A DNA stretch of 64,000 nucleotides from CAJXYS01 sp913063035 (GTDB lineage Bacteria; Pseudomonadota; Alphaproteobacteria; Rhodobacterales; Rhodobacteraceae): the NCBI RefSeq assembly GCF_050586465.1, contig NZ_JBOCEG010000001.1:511853-575852 (forward strand). The letters are read 5' to 3'. This document shows, one piece after another, positions 55,798-64,000 of this stretch. Made by a program: the position numbers and the translations under genes. The notes below the pieces were generated by a model. The model saw only the letters and a program-made list of their open reading frames with translations. It was not told where the DNA came from and ran no database searches. Positions within the stretch are counted from its first letter, which is position 1, and each line of letters opens with the position of its first letter.

Positions 55798-56565
55798 ATG
55801 GCCCAGACGAGACGGATCGCATTCCTCGCGAGCACCACGGAGATCGCGCAGGCCGCGGAGGCGCGGCTCAGCGCGCGCTACGGCAATGTCGCGCCGGAAG
55901 AGGCGGACCTGATCGTGGCGCTGGGCGGCGACGGCTTCATGCTGCACACGCTGCACGATACCGAGGCGCTGCCGGCGCCGGTCTACGGCATGAATTGCGG
56001 GACCATCGGCTTTCTGATGAACGAATATGCCGAGGAGGGCCTGCTGGAGCGGCTCGACGCGGCGGAGCTGACGGTGATCAATCCGCTCCGGATGCGGGCC
56101 GAGGGCGAGGACGGCACCCTGCACGAGGCGCTGGCGATCAACGAGGTCTCGCTGCTGCGGGCCGGGCCGCAGGCGGCGCGGCTCAGGATCAGCGTCGATG
56201 GCCGGGTCCGGATGGAGGAACTGGTCTGCGACGGCGCGCTCGTCTCGACGCCGGCCGGCTCCACGGCCTACAACTTCTCGGCGCACGGGCCGATCCTGCC
56301 CATCGGCTCGGACGTGCTGGCGCTGACCGCGATCGCGGCGTTCCGGCCGCGGCGCTGGCGCGGCGCGCTGCTGCCGAAGACGGCGCGGGTGCGCTTCGAC
56401 GTGCTGCAGCCCGAGAAGCGCCCGGTGATGGCGGATGCCGACAGCCGGTCCGCCGGCAAGGTCGTCAGCGTCGAGATCGAGAGCGATCCCGGCATCGCCC
56501 ACCGGATCCTGTTCGACCCCGGCCACGGGCTCGAGGAACGGCTGATCCGCGAACAGTTCGTCTGA
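55798..56565 (+). CDS. nadK: NAD kinase
   Basis: A 255-residue cytosolic protein with the NAD-kinase GGDG motif (43-46, ALGGDGFMLHTLH), the NE-type AINEVSLLR segment and a TPAGSTAYNFSAHGPI loop. It phosphorylates NAD to NADP. The ATG at 55798 gives the usual alphaproteobacterial length; a longer frame reaching back into the glyA leader is not needed. It is divergent from glyA and convergent with asnB, 5 bp apart at the stops. Confidence 0.94.
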   Translation: MAQTRRIAFLASTTEIAQAAEARLSARYGNVAPEEADLIVALGGDGFMLHTLHDTEALPAPVYGMNCGTIGFLMNEYAEEGLLERLDAAELTVINPLRMRAEGEDGTLHEALAINEVSLLRAGPQAARLRISVDGRVRMEELVCDGALVSTPAGSTAYNFSAHGPILPIGSDVLALTAIAAFRPRRWRGALLPKTARVRFDVLQPEKRPVMADADSRSAGKVVSVEIESDPGIAHRILFDPGHGLEERLIREQFV

Positions 56566-56570
56566 GCCGC

Positions 56571-58094
56571 TCAGGCCGCGTCCGGGTCGACGCGGTCGGG
56601 GCTGTCCCAGGTGCCGGCGTTCTCGAGGATGAAATCGGCATCCTCGTAGGCCGCGCGCAGAAGCCCCTCGTAGAGCGCGCCCTCGGCGGCGCGGTCGAGC
56701 GGTGCGTCGGCCCCGGCACGCTTCATCAGCGCGGCTTCCAGCATCTCCACCGTGCCGGAGCCCTCGTCGAACTGGGCCTTCTTGCGCCAGACCAGATCCG
56801 TCGGCAGGAGATCCGCGCAGGCCTTGCGCAGGATCCATTTCTCGGTCGTCTCGCCGGTGGATTCCAGCGCCCCGGGATCCGTGCGGCGCAGCTTCAGCGT
56901 GGCCGGGATCGACTGGGCGAAGTCGATCAGGTCGCGGTCGAGGAAGGGGGTTCGGGCCTCGAGGCTCTCGGCCATGGTGATGCGGTCGACACGCTGCAGG
57001 TTGATGTTGTGCATCGCGTTGAGCGAGCGGGTCAGCTCGTCGGCCAGCTCGCGCGGGGTGTCGACATAGGCGTGATGATAGCCGTAGCCCGCGAAAAGCT
57101 CGTCCGCGCCTTCGCCGGTCAGCACCGCCTTGACGTGTTCGCGCGCGAGACGTGCGGCGAAATGGGTGGGCACGGCGCTCCGGACCAGGTCCACGTCGGC
57201 GCTTTCCAGGTGATAGATCACATGGGGCAGCACCGCTGCCACGTCCTCGGCGGTGAAGGCGTATTCGTGATGGTCCGAGCCGATATGCGCCGCCACCCGG
57301 CGCGCGGCGCGCAGGTCCGGGCTGCCCTCGGCCCCGACCGAGAAGGTCTTGAGCCGCCCCGGCGCTGCCCGGGCCGCGAGCGCCGCGATGATCGAGCTGT
57401 CGAGCCCGCCCGAGAGGAAGGCGCCGACCTCGACATCAGCCACCATCCACTTGGTGACGGCCTCCTCGAGCACCAGCCGCAACTCGCGCGCGGTGGCCTC
57501 GACGTCGAGATCCTCTTCCGGTTCCGCCGCGCCGTGGGGCGTGCGGTACCAGCGCCGCGGGCCGTCCTTGCTGTCGAAGAGACTGCCGGGTGGGATCGCC
57601 TCGATCCCGGTCAGGTGCAACCCGTCGAAGGCCTTGAGCTCCGAGGCGAAGGCCAGCCCGTCGCCGATCCGCGCCATGTAGAGCGGCTTGATCCCGAGCG
57701 GGTCGCGGGCCGCGATGATCCGTTCGCGGGTGGCGAGGACGAAGGCGAACATCCCGTCGAGCCGCGACACCCAGCGCAGTTCGCCCGAGCGGAACATGTG
57801 CAGGATCGCCTCGCTGTCGCTTTCGGTTTCGAAGGCGCTCTCGCCCAGGATCGCGCGAAGATCGGCGTGGTTGTAGATCTCGCCATTGGCCACCAGCAGG
57901 TCGTCGTCCTGGTAGATCGGCTGGCTGCCGTCCTCGGGGCCGATGATCGAGAGCCTGCAATGGGCCATCACGACCGGCTTGCCGCGGCCTTCGATCACCT
58001 CGACCGCGTCGGGGCCGCGATGGGCGATCTTGGTGATCATGCGGGTGGCGAGGGTCTCGTCACCGACGTTCCAGAGGCAGACAAATCCGCACAT
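56571..58094 (-). CDS. asnB: Asparagine synthetase, glutamine-hydrolysing
   Basis: A 507-residue protein. The N-terminal glutaminase domain has Cys2 as nucleophile after Met removal (MCGFVC), the HRGPDA segment and NGEIYNH. The C-terminal synthetase domain has the ATP-pyrophosphatase loop SGGLDSS (about 219-225), followed by LTGEGADELFAGY. It makes asparagine from aspartate, ATP and glutamine. The length is near the E. coli AsnB size. Some members act in polysaccharide or peptide pathways, but no such genes are nearby. Confidence 0.92.
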   Translation of the reverse strand: MCGFVCLWNVGDETLATRMITKIAHRGPDAVEVIEGRGKPVVMAHCRLSIIGPEDGSQPIYQDDDLLVANGEIYNHADLRAILGESAFETESDSEAILHMFRSGELRWVSRLDGMFAFVLATRERIIAARDPLGIKPLYMARIGDGLAFASELKAFDGLHLTGIEAIPPGSLFDSKDGPRRWYRTPHGAAEPEEDLDVEATARELRLVLEEAVTKWMVADVEVGAFLSGGLDSSIIAALAARAAPGRLKTFSVGAEGSPDLRAARRVAAHIGSDHHEYAFTAEDVAAVLPHVIYHLESADVDLVRSAVPTHFAARLAREHVKAVLTGEGADELFAGYGYHHAYVDTPRELADELTRSLNAMHNINLQRVDRITMAESLEARTPFLDRDLIDFAQSIPATLKLRRTDPGALESTGETTEKWILRKACADLLPTDLVWRKKAQFDEGSGTVEMLEAALMKRAGADAPLDRAAEGALYEGLLRAAYEDADFILENAGTWDSPDRVDPDAA

Positions 58095-58343
58095 GGGTGT
58101 AGGGGCCTTCCTGTTCAGGGGTCATGTGCCGTCGCCGTGATCCGGGCCATGCCGGCACCGCCGCCGCGGCACCGGGCCGGACGGTCGGGGGCGTGGATAT
58201 GTCGGCAGAAGGTCGGATCGGTCGGCTTCGGCTGTTCCATCCGCACCTTAACGCGACAGCGGAGCGGGCACAAACGGGGCCGCGGGGCTTGCATGGGCCG
58301 GGACGTTGCGTCATGACCTTGAACGGCATGGAGGGCACGGGAC

Positions 58344-59411
58344 ATGGCGCTGCCGGTTCGCGAACAGGCCAAGATCTGGGGGATCGCCGCGGCGATCTTC
58401 TTCGTGCTGCTCTGGTACCTGGGCGACGTGATGCTGCCCTTCATCGTCGGCAGCGCCGTGGCCTATTTCCTGGATCCGGTGGCGGACCGGCTGGAACGGC
58501 TGGGGTTCTCGCGGGTGCTGGCGACCGCGACGATCACGGTGGCGACGGTTCTGCTCTTCATCCTCGCCGCGCTGATCGTGATCCCGCAACTGGTCAAGCA
58601 GCTGACGGCGCTGGTCAATATCACCCCCGAGATCGCGCGCGGGCTCTATGGCTTCGTGAACGAGCGCTTCCCGCAGCTGCTCGACGAGGGATCGGTCCTG
58701 CGCCAGAGCCTCGACGGGCTGGCCAACACGGTCAAGTCGCGCGGCGGTGAATTCGTCAACGGCCTGCTTGCCTCGGTGCGCAACGTGGTCAGCGCCATCG
58801 TCTTCATCCTCGTCGTACCGGTCGTCGCCTTTTACATGCTGCTGTCCTGGGATCGCATGATCGCCCATGTGGATGCCTGGCTGCCCCGCGACCACGCGCC
58901 CGTGATCCGGCGGCTCGCCGGCCAGATCGACGCCGTGCTGGCGGGTTTCGTGCGCGGGCAGCTGTCGGTCTGCCTGATCCTTGGCGTCTTCTACGCGGCG
59001 GGGCTGATGCTGGTCGGACTCGATTTCGGCCTCGTGGTGGGCGCGATCGCCGGCATCCTGACCTTCATCCCTTACGTGGGCGCCATCGTCGGCGGTGCCC
59101 TGGCGATCGGGCTGGCGCTGTTCCAGTTCTGGAGCGATCCGCTGATGATCGCGGCGGTGGCCGCCATCTTCTTCGTCGGCCAGTTCGTCGAGGGAAATTT
59201 TCTCACCCCGAACCTGGTCGGCGGCTCGGTCGGGCTGCACCCGGTCTGGCTGCTCTTCGCGCTGTCGGCCTTCGGCTCGCTCTTCGGCTTCGTCGGCATG
59301 CTGGTGGCGGTGCCGGTCGCCGCGGCGCTTGGCGTGCTGGCCCGTTTCGCGGTCGAGCAGTATCTCGACAGCCGGCTTTACAAGGGGCTCTCGGATAGGG
59401 GCGAAGACTGA
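58344..59411 (+). CDS. AI-2E family transporter (PerM-like permease)
   Basis: A 355-residue membrane protein with about seven to eight hydrophobic segments, two near the N-terminus (about 12-50), a long amphipathic middle and a conserved C-terminal cluster (LVVGAIAGILTFIPYVGAI, then GNFLTPNLVGGSVGLHPV). The family includes TqsA and Na+/H+ antiporters; substrate is uncertain. It is 2 bp upstream of the Hda-like gene. Confidence 0.93.
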   Translation: MALPVREQAKIWGIAAAIFFVLLWYLGDVMLPFIVGSAVAYFLDPVADRLERLGFSRVLATATITVATVLLFILAALIVIPQLVKQLTALVNITPEIARGLYGFVNERFPQLLDEGSVLRQSLDGLANTVKSRGGEFVNGLLASVRNVVSAIVFILVVPVVAFYMLLSWDRMIAHVDAWLPRDHAPVIRRLAGQIDAVLAGFVRGQLSVCLILGVFYAAGLMLVGLDFGLVVGAIAGILTFIPYVGAIVGGALAIGLALFQFWSDPLMIAAVAAIFFVGQFVEGNFLTPNLVGGSVGLHPVWLLFALSAFGSLFGFVGMLVAVPVAAALGVLARFAVEQYLDSRLYKGLSDRGED

Positions 59412-59413
59412 TC

Positions 59414-60100
59414 TTGGCCCGCCAGCTCGCATTCGACCTGCCCGCGAAACCGGCGCTGGGCCGCGAGGATTTCTTCGTCTCGCCGGCCAATGCGCTGGCG
59501 GTGCGCGCGGTGGAAGGCTGGCGTGACTGGCCGCAGGGCAAGCTGGTGCTGATCGGCCCCGAGGGCGCGGGCAAGACCCATCTGGCGCATGTCTGGGCCG
59601 CCGAGGCCGGGGCGCGGATCGTCGCCGCGGCCGCGCTGCCCGCGCTCGACCCGGCCGATCTGTCCGGCGCGGGGCGCGTGGCGGTGGAGGACGTGCCCGG
59701 GATCGCGGGCGATCCCGCGGCGGAGCGCGCGCTCTTTCACCTGCACAACATGCTGGCCGCGGCCGGCGGCCGGCTGCTGCTGACGGGCACGGGCAATCCG
59801 GTGCGCTGGCCGCTGGCGCTGCCCGACCTCGCCAGCCGGGTGCAGGCGGCCTCGGTGGCGACGCTGGAGGCGATGGACGACCAGCTGCTGACCGCGCTGC
59901 TCGTCAAGCTGTTCGCCGATCGCCAGCTGATCGTCGGCCCCCCGGTGATCGCCTACCTGGTGCGGCGGATGGAACGTTCCTTTGCCGCCGCGCAGCGGAT
60001 CGTGGCGGCGCTTGACCGCCGGGCGCTGGCCGAGCAACGCCGCGTCACCCGCGCGATGGCGGCGGAGATTCTGGACAAGGCCCATGGCGAGGCGCGATAA
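59414..60100 (+). CDS. DnaA-related ATPase (Hda-like)
   Basis: A 228-residue protein starting at TTG. The AAA+ domain has a Walker A GPEGAGKTH (49-57) and a Walker B-like VAVEDVPG, with sensor segment LLLTGTGNP. It lacks the C-terminal DNA-binding domain of DnaA, as expected for Hda-type regulators that help inactivate DnaA-ATP. It opens with QLAFDLP, a clamp-binding-like motif common in Hda (QxxF/L). It lies between an AI-2E permease and ppk1, a context often seen in Rhodobacterales. Confidence 0.88.
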   Translation: MARQLAFDLPAKPALGREDFFVSPANALAVRAVEGWRDWPQGKLVLIGPEGAGKTHLAHVWAAEAGARIVAAAALPALDPADLSGAGRVAVEDVPGIAGDPAAERALFHLHNMLAAAGGRLLLTGTGNPVRWPLALPDLASRVQAASVATLEAMDDQLLTALLVKLFADRQLIVGPPVIAYLVRRMERSFAAAQRIVAALDRRALAEQRRVTRAMAAEILDKAHGEAR

Positions 60101-60140
60101 CTGTCATCCACGTTTCATTTTCTGCCCCGATAAGGCGCCC

Positions 60141-62318
60141 ATGGTTGATGCTGATTTTCTGAACGCTCCCTTCGTGGAGCCCGTCGAACTGCCCGAGGCC
60201 GAGCGCACGGGTCCCAAGCGGTTCTTCAATCGCGAACTGTCCTGGCTCGCCTTCAACTGGCGGGTCCTGGAAGAGGCGACCAACCCGAAGGTGCCGCTGC
60301 TGGAACGGGTGCGCTTCCTGTCCATCTCGGCCACCAACCTCGACGAGTTCTACACCGTCCGCGTGGCGGGCCTGTGGGAACTGGCGCGGGCCGGGAACAC
60401 CACCCCGGCCGCGGACGGGCTGACGCCGTCGGAACAGCTGGTGCTGATCGACAAGGATGCCCGCCAGTTGATGAAGACCCAGCAGACGATCTGGAACGAT
60501 CTCAAGAAGGAAATGGAGGCGGCCGGGATCAGCCTGTTGACCCGGTCGAAGCTGAATGCCACCGACCGCCGCGAGCTCGAGGGGCATTTCCTGACCAAGG
60601 TCTTTCCCGTGCTCTCGCCACTAGCGATCGACCCGGCCCATCCCTTTCCGTTCATCCCGAATGCCGGGTTCTCGCTCGCCCTGCAGCTGGAGCGGAAGTC
60701 GGATGGCCGCCAGCTGCAGGCGCTGCTGCCGATCCCGCACCAGATCGATCGCTTCGTGGCGCTGCCCGACGGCAAGGGCGGGCGCGCCCGGTTCCTGCCG
60801 CTCGAGGAACTGCTGCTGGAACATGTCGGCGATCTCTTCCCCGGCTACGTGGTCAAGGGGCACTGCGCCTTCCGCGTGCTGCGCGACAGCGATCTCGAGG
60901 TCGAGGAAGAGGCCGAGGACCTGGTGCGCGAATTCGAGACCGCGCTCAAGCGTCGCCGGCGCGGCGAGGTGATCCGGCTTACCTTCTCGGCCGGCTCGCC
61001 GGAGAAGCTGCTCAAGCTCGTCACCGACGCCATGCATGTCAGCCCCTCCGAGGTCATCGAGATGCGCGGCATGATCGGCATCGCCGACGTCAAGGAACTG
61101 GTGCTCGACAGCCGGCCCGACCTGCTCTGGCCGACCTTCACGCCGCGGGTGCCCGAGCGCGTGCAGGACCATGACGGCGACATGTTCGCGGCCATCCGCC
61201 AGAAGGACATGCTGCTGCACCACCCCTACGAGACCTTCGACATGGTCATCCGCTTCCTGCAACAGGCGGCGCGCGACCCGGACGTGGTGGCGATCAAGCA
61301 GACGCTCTACCGCACCTCGCGCGACAGCCCGATCGTCGAGGCGCTCTGCGAGGCCGCGGAGGCCGGCAAGTCGGTCACCGCGCTGGTCGAGCTGAAAGCG
61401 CGCTTCGATGAGGCCGCGAACATCCGCCAGTCACGGCGGCTCGAGCGCGCCGGCGCGCATGTGGTCTACGGTTTCATCAACTACAAGACCCATGCCAAGA
61501 TCTCGACCGTGGTGCGGCGCGAGGGCGACCAGCTGGTGACCTATTCGCATTTCGGCACCGGCAACTACCACCCGATCACGGCGCGGATCTACACGGACCT
61601 GTCGCTCTTCACCTGCGACGGGGCGCTCGGGCGGGATGCCACCAAGGTCTTCAACTACGTCTCGGGCTACGCGACGCCGGGCAAGCTCGAGAACCTCTCG
61701 ATCTCGCCGATCACGCTGAAATCGACCCTGATCGACTCGATCGAGCGCGAGGCCGAACATGCCCGCGCCGGTCGCCCGGCCGAGATCTGGGGCAAGGCCA
61801 ACGCCCTGATCGAGCCCGACGTGATCGACGCGCTCTACAAGGCCAGCCAGGCCGGGGTACGCATCCACATGGTGATCCGCGGCATCTGCGGGCTGCGCCC
61901 GGGCATCAAGGGGCTGTCCGAGAATATCCGCGTGAAATCCATCGTCGGGCGGTTCCTCGAGCATTCGCGGATCATCTGTTTCGGCGACGGGCACGGGCTG
62001 CCGTCCAAGAAGGCGCGGGTCTACATGTCGTCGGCCGACTGGATGGGACGCAACCTCAACCGCCGGGTCGAGACCCTGGTGGAGATCACCAACCCCACGG
62101 TCCACGCGCAGATCATGAGCCAGATCATGGCCGCCAACCTCGCCGACCAGGCCCAGAGCTGGGTGCTGCAGCCCGACGGCCACTTCCTGCGCCACGAGGG
62201 CAAGCCGGACGCGCATCTCTTCAACTGCCACCGGTTCTTCATGGAAAACCCCTCGCTGTCGGGGCGGGGGTCGGCCGGGGCCAAGGACGCGCCGAAACTC
62301 GCGCATTCCAGGGACTGA
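60141..62318 (+). CDS. ppk1: Polyphosphate kinase 1
   Basis: A 725-residue enzyme of normal PPK1 length. The N-terminal FFNRELSWLAFNWRVLEEA is the family signature. The autophosphorylated His451 lies in INYKTHAKIS, and the C-terminal phospholipase-D-like domain includes SADWMGRNLNRRVE. It polymerises the ATP gamma-phosphate into polyphosphate. The ATG at 60141 was chosen over an in-frame start inside the preceding gene. ppx follows directly. Confidence 0.96.
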   Translation: MVDADFLNAPFVEPVELPEAERTGPKRFFNRELSWLAFNWRVLEEATNPKVPLLERVRFLSISATNLDEFYTVRVAGLWELARAGNTTPAADGLTPSEQLVLIDKDARQLMKTQQTIWNDLKKEMEAAGISLLTRSKLNATDRRELEGHFLTKVFPVLSPLAIDPAHPFPFIPNAGFSLALQLERKSDGRQLQALLPIPHQIDRFVALPDGKGGRARFLPLEELLLEHVGDLFPGYVVKGHCAFRVLRDSDLEVEEEAEDLVREFETALKRRRRGEVIRLTFSAGSPEKLLKLVTDAMHVSPSEVIEMRGMIGIADVKELVLDSRPDLLWPTFTPRVPERVQDHDGDMFAAIRQKDMLLHHPYETFDMVIRFLQQAARDPDVVAIKQTLYRTSRDSPIVEALCEAAEAGKSVTALVELKARFDEAANIRQSRRLERAGAHVVYGFINYKTHAKISTVVRREGDQLVTYSHFGTGNYHPITARIYTDLSLFTCDGALGRDATKVFNYVSGYATPGKLENLSISPITLKSTLIDSIEREAEHARAGRPAEIWGKANALIEPDVIDALYKASQAGVRIHMVIRGICGLRPGIKGLSENIRVKSIVGRFLEHSRIICFGDGHGLPSKKARVYMSSADWMGRNLNRRVETLVEITNPTVHAQIMSQIMAANLADQAQSWVLQPDGHFLRHEGKPDAHLFNCHRFFMENPSLSGRGSAGAKDAPKLAHSRD

Positions 62319-62376
62319 CGGAAGATTGACGCAACCGGTCCAACAGGGCAGGTTGCCGTCAGGCAAGGACGAGGCC

Positions 62377-63918
62377 ATGGACGGCGCACACGACGGATAC
62401 GCCGGGACCGAGGGCGGCGCCTTCAGGCGGCCGCTTTTCGAGGACGCGACAGCGCGGGCGCTGAGCCGTGTCGGCATCGTCGACGTGGGCTCGAACTCGG
62501 TCCGGCTGGTGGTCTTCGACGGCGCCGCGCGTTCGCCGGCCTATTTCTACAACGAGAAGATCCTGTGCGGGCTGGGGACCGGCGTGAGCGCGACCGGGCG
62601 GCTGCATCCCGAGGGCCGCGCGCGCGCCCTGGCGGCGCTGAAGCGCTTCGCGGCGCTGGCCGAGGGCATGGCCATGGCGCCGCTGACGGGCGTGGCGACC
62701 GCCGCCGTCCGCGAGGCCGAGGACGGCCCGGAATTCTGCGCAGAGGTCGAGCGCGAAACCGGCCTGCGGCTCTGGGTCGCCAGCGGCGAGGAGGAGGCGC
62801 GGCTCTCGGCCCAGGGGGTCCTGCTCGGCTGGCCCGGCGCCGAAGGGCTGGTCTGCGACATCGGCGGCTCCTCGATGGAACTGGCGGAACTCAGGGCAGG
62901 GCGCCCGGGGCGCGCGCTCAGCAGTGCGCTGGGGCCGCTCCGGCTCGAGGGGATCAAGGGTGGAAAGAAGGGCCTGAAAAAGCACATCGCGGCCACGCTG
63001 GACGATCTGCGCGCCGAGATCGATGGCGATTACGAGACGCTCTATCTCGTCGGCGGCTCCTGGCGGGCGATCGCGCGGATCGACATGGAACGCCGCGACT
63101 ACCCGCTCAAGGTGCTGCACGAATACGAGATGACCCCGGCCGCGGTGCGCGCAACGCTGAAATACATCGCCGAGAACGATCTCGACGAGGTGCGGGCGCG
63201 GACCGGCACCTCCGCCGACCGGATGAAGCTGGTGCCGACGGCGGCACTGGTGCTGAAGGCCGTGGTGCAGAAATTCCGCCCGCGGCGGATCGCGATTTCC
63301 AGTTATGGCATCCGCGAGGGCCTGCTCTACGGACAGATGCCTGACGTATTGCGCGACCGCGACCCGCTGATCGAGGCTGCCCGTTTCGCCGAGGCCTCGT
63401 CGGCCCGGATCCCGGGCTTCGGCAAGGTGCTTTACAACTTCCTGCTGCCGCTCTACCGCAACGCGCGCCACGACCGGCTGCGGCTGGTCAAGGCGGCCTG
63501 CCTGCTGCACGACACCGCCTGGCGCGCGCATCCGGACTACCGCGCCGAGGTCTGCTTCGACAACGCGACGCGGGCCAATCTCGGCGGGCTGACCCATGCC
63601 GAGCGCGTGTTTCTCGGGCTGGCGCTGATGCATCGCTACAAGAACTCGCGCAGCGAGGCCTTCACCGCGCTGGCCGGCCTGATGCCCGAGAAGGACGTGG
63701 AGGCCGCCGAGGTGCTTGGCAAGGCGATGCGCTTCGGCGCGATGCTGTCGGTCAATTCGCCCGAGAAGATGGGCGCGCTCAAGTATTTTCCCAAGCGCAA
63801 GGTGATCGAGCTGGTGATCAGCCCCGGGACGCGCGACCTCTTCGGCGAGGTGGTCGAGGCGCGCTTCGAGTCGCTGGCCAAGGCGCTGGGCTGCCGGCCG
63901 GAGGTCACGCTCCGCTAG
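62377..63918 (+). CDS. ppx: Exopolyphosphatase (Ppx/GppA family)
   Basis: A 513-residue protein. The ASKHA-type ATPase fold begins with VGIVDVGSNSVRLVVFDG (about 35-52), followed by GVATAAVREAEDG and CDIGGSSMELAEL. A C-terminal HD-like domain contains CLLHDTAWRAHPDYR. It hydrolyses polyphosphate, and possibly pppGpp, opposing the ppk1 product encoded just upstream. AAGGACGAGG precedes the chosen ATG; an in-frame TTG at 62326 is an alternative start. Confidence 0.94.
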   Translation: MDGAHDGYAGTEGGAFRRPLFEDATARALSRVGIVDVGSNSVRLVVFDGAARSPAYFYNEKILCGLGTGVSATGRLHPEGRARALAALKRFAALAEGMAMAPLTGVATAAVREAEDGPEFCAEVERETGLRLWVASGEEEARLSAQGVLLGWPGAEGLVCDIGGSSMELAELRAGRPGRALSSALGPLRLEGIKGGKKGLKKHIAATLDDLRAEIDGDYETLYLVGGSWRAIARIDMERRDYPLKVLHEYEMTPAAVRATLKYIAENDLDEVRARTGTSADRMKLVPTAALVLKAVVQKFRPRRIAISSYGIREGLLYGQMPDVLRDRDPLIEAARFAEASSARIPGFGKVLYNFLLPLYRNARHDRLRLVKAACLLHDTAWRAHPDYRAEVCFDNATRANLGGLTHAERVFLGLALMHRYKNSRSEAFTALAGLMPEKDVEAAEVLGKAMRFGAMLSVNSPEKMGALKYFPKRKVIELVISPGTRDLFGEVVEARFESLAKALGCRPEVTLR

Positions 63919-63922
63919 AGTG

Positions 63923-64000
<78 letters not shown>

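Overview
The window is GC-rich and gene-dense. Its gene content points to an alphaproteobacterium of the Rhodobacterales (Rhodobacter/Roseobacter group). Evidence is a sorbitol/mannitol operon of the Rhodobacter smo/mtl type, a hom-glpX-recJ run, an H-NOX/HNOBA-GGDEF pair, an MttB-like protein and perfect FNR-type boxes. It starts inside a HAD phosphatase gene and ends in 76 consecutive G, which looks like a read or contig-end artefact.

1-10,000 (+): a truncated HAD hydrolase, a non-pyrrolysine MttB-family protein, a DUF4153 membrane protein, and an H-NOX haem sensor overlapping an HNOBA-GGDEF diguanylate cyclase. A tight four-gene operon follows: circularly permuted ATP-grasp, alpha-E, transglutaminase-like protease and Anbu proteasome homologue. 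It is a recognised but biochemically obscure peptide-ligase/peptidase association.

10,100-19,450: a lone citF, a YkgJ-type cysteine-cluster protein, a GcvA-like LysR regulator, an orphan Tat-exported family-5 substrate-binding protein, and a small anaerobic-looking cluster. In that cluster two related mono-haem c-type cytochromes flank an exported protein of unknown function, and each gene has an FNR-type box upstream (two perfect, one degenerate). An orphan Flp-pilin-like protein closes the section.

19,787-27,250: a 1282-residue autotransporter with four passenger repeats, a heavy-metal pair (HMA-CDF transporter and exported phytochelatin-synthase-like enzyme) and a ketopantoate-reductase-family gene.

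27,400-36,670: polyol catabolism. xylB diverges from a LacI-type regulator, followed by smoE-F-G-K-S-mtlK. The same 17-bp palindromic operator occurs in the xylB/regulator gap and before smoE, tying both transcripts to this regulator.

36,700-48,180: a looser region with several long gaps, gene debris, a frameshifted methyltransferase, a ZrgA-type (DUF2796) metal ABC transporter with a DUF3299 protein, a membrane protein interrupted at an A7 tract, and two tandem lipoproteins sharing an unrecognised C-terminal domain. It ends at the 3' end of tRNA-Glu and may be an island, but no duplicated att site was found.

48,180-64,000: core genes. On the minus strand are hom-glpX-isochorismatase-recJ, glyA and asnB. 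On the plus strand are a TetR regulator with a perfect palindromic operator, nadK, an AI-2E family permease, an Hda-like protein, ppk1 and ppx.
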